DNA from: Candidatus Aminicenantota bacterium
Lineage (GTDB): Bacteria; Acidobacteriota; Aminicenantia; Aminicenantales; Aminicenantaceae
Assembly: GCA_020348385.1 (NCBI GenBank)
Contig: CP070750.1
Location: 3,004,798-3,042,981, forward strand
DNA: 38,184 nucleotides
Direction of reading: 5' to 3'
Positions 37,590-38,184 of the stretch are shown here, one piece after another. A program made the position numbers and the translations under genes. The notes beneath the pieces are model-generated. The model saw only the letters and a program-made list of their open reading frames with translations. It was not told where the DNA came from and did no database searches. Each line of letters opens with the position of its first letter. Positions within the stretch are counted from its first letter, which is position 1.

Positions 37590-38184
37590 GTGGGAGTAAA
37601 ATGCACCAAATGCAAATATGAGAATCCTGAGGATACGCTTTTCTGCGGAAAATGCGCCGCTCGCCTCCCCTCACCAGAAGGGATCAATGTAACAGAAACC
37701 CTGGAAATCCCAAAGGAAGAATTAACCACAGGATCCACTTTTGCCCATAGATACCAGATCATCGAAGAGTTGGGAAAAGGCGGGATGGGAAGAGTATATA
37801 AAGTCAACGACACCGACATAAAGGAGAAAATCGCCTTAAAGCTCCTCAAACCGGAAATTGCCTCTGATGAAAAGACAATCGAGCGTTTCAGGAACGAGAT
37901 AAAGCTCGCCCGGAAGATCGCCCATAAGAATGTGGGCCGGATGTTCGATCTTGGAAAGGTAGAAGGAACATACTTCATCACCATGGAATTTGTTCCCGGC
38001 CAGGATTTGAGAGGACTGATCAGGCAGACAGGGAAATTGACAATAGAAACAGCCCTATCCATTGCCAAACAGATATGTGAGGGATTAGAAGAAGCTCAAA
38101 AGTTTGGCGTAGTCCACCGGGACTTAAAGCCCAGCAATATCATGATCGATAAAGAGGGAAATGTCCGGATCATGGATTTCGGGA
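37590..38184 (+). CDS. Zinc-ribbon Ser/Thr protein kinase, N-terminal part (paralogue 4, cut by window end)
   Basis: Starts with GTG. This start is supported by GAAGGGAAA upstream, by the ATG at the same place in the relic at 33921, and because it puts the zinc-ribbon cysteines at 5, 8, 19 and 22 as in the other paralogues. The 198 visible residues include the glycine loop GKGGMGRV (62-69), Lys84, catalytic Asp178 and DFG 196-198, where the window ends. Unlike the three complete kinases, its catalytic loop has the canonical HRDLKPSN. The rest (membrane segment, TolB-like domain, TPRs) is expected by homology but is not in view. Confidence 0.88.
   Translation, partial: MGVKCTKCKYENPEDTLFCGKCAARLPSPEGINVTETLEIPKEELTTGSTFAHRYQIIEELGKGGMGRVYKVNDTDIKEKIALKLLKPEIASDEKTIERFRNEIKLARKIAHKNVGRMFDLGKVEGTYFITMEFVPGQDLRGLIRQTGKLTIETALSIAKQICEGLEEAQKFGVVHRDLKPSNIMIDKEGNVRIMDFG

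Overview
The window looks like a chromosomal segment of a Gram-negative-type bacterium of moderate GC. The most likely source is the Acidobacteriota / Candidatus Aminicenantes neighbourhood. That is an inference from gene content: zinc-ribbon Ser/Thr kinases with TolB-like and TPR tails, helix-turn-helix versions of the same protein, PD40 and LVIVD beta-propellers, Tat-exported small proteins and many secreted peptidases. No rRNA, tRNA, CRISPR array, insertion sequence or phage gene was recognised.

Layout. 1-462: C-terminal end of a large ATPase/TPR signalling protein. 522-10610: three tandem paralogous receptor kinases (zinc ribbon, kinase, one membrane segment, TolB-like domain, TPRs). An AbrB/RelE-type toxin-antitoxin pair lies between the second and third, and a small lipoprotein gene follows the third. 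11102-13184 (minus): an FHA-GAF histidine kinase followed by a single-domain response regulator. 13398-13598: scar of a deleted kinase/lipoprotein unit. 13600-19954: secreted HExxH protein, serine beta-lactamase-like hydrolase, Tat-exported aldo/keto reductase with ferredoxin tail, a small protein with three HxH repeats, a cupin and a VanY-type carboxypeptidase. 20069-28431: a closely spaced run of exported, mostly beta-propeller proteins ending in three paralogues that share a PD40 propeller behind different N-terminal domains. 28526-32187: P1 (DmpA-type) peptidase, Asp/Glu racemase-family protein and an M49-like lipoprotein peptidase. 32436-35022: small secreted proteins, a ferritin-like protein and two gene relics. 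35154-37481: a protein with the kinases' TolB/TPR body but a DNA-binding domain in place of the kinase. 37590-38184: start of a fourth zinc-ribbon kinase, cut by the window end at its DFG motif.

How it fits together. The zinc-ribbon kinases are each preceded by nearly the same promoter (TTGACA/T, 17-18 bp, then TTGATATTCTTTT), and two further copies sit in front of gene remains. This points to a promoter-receptor cassette that has been duplicated, partly erased and given new output domains: kinase for phosphorylation, HTH for direct transcription control. The TolB/TPR part probably lies outside the cytoplasmic membrane. The rest of the window is mainly envelope and secreted proteins (peptidases, propellers, D-amino-acid and peptidoglycan-related enzymes), which suits a peptide-degrading heterotroph. 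A direct link between the receptors and these genes is not shown by the sequence.
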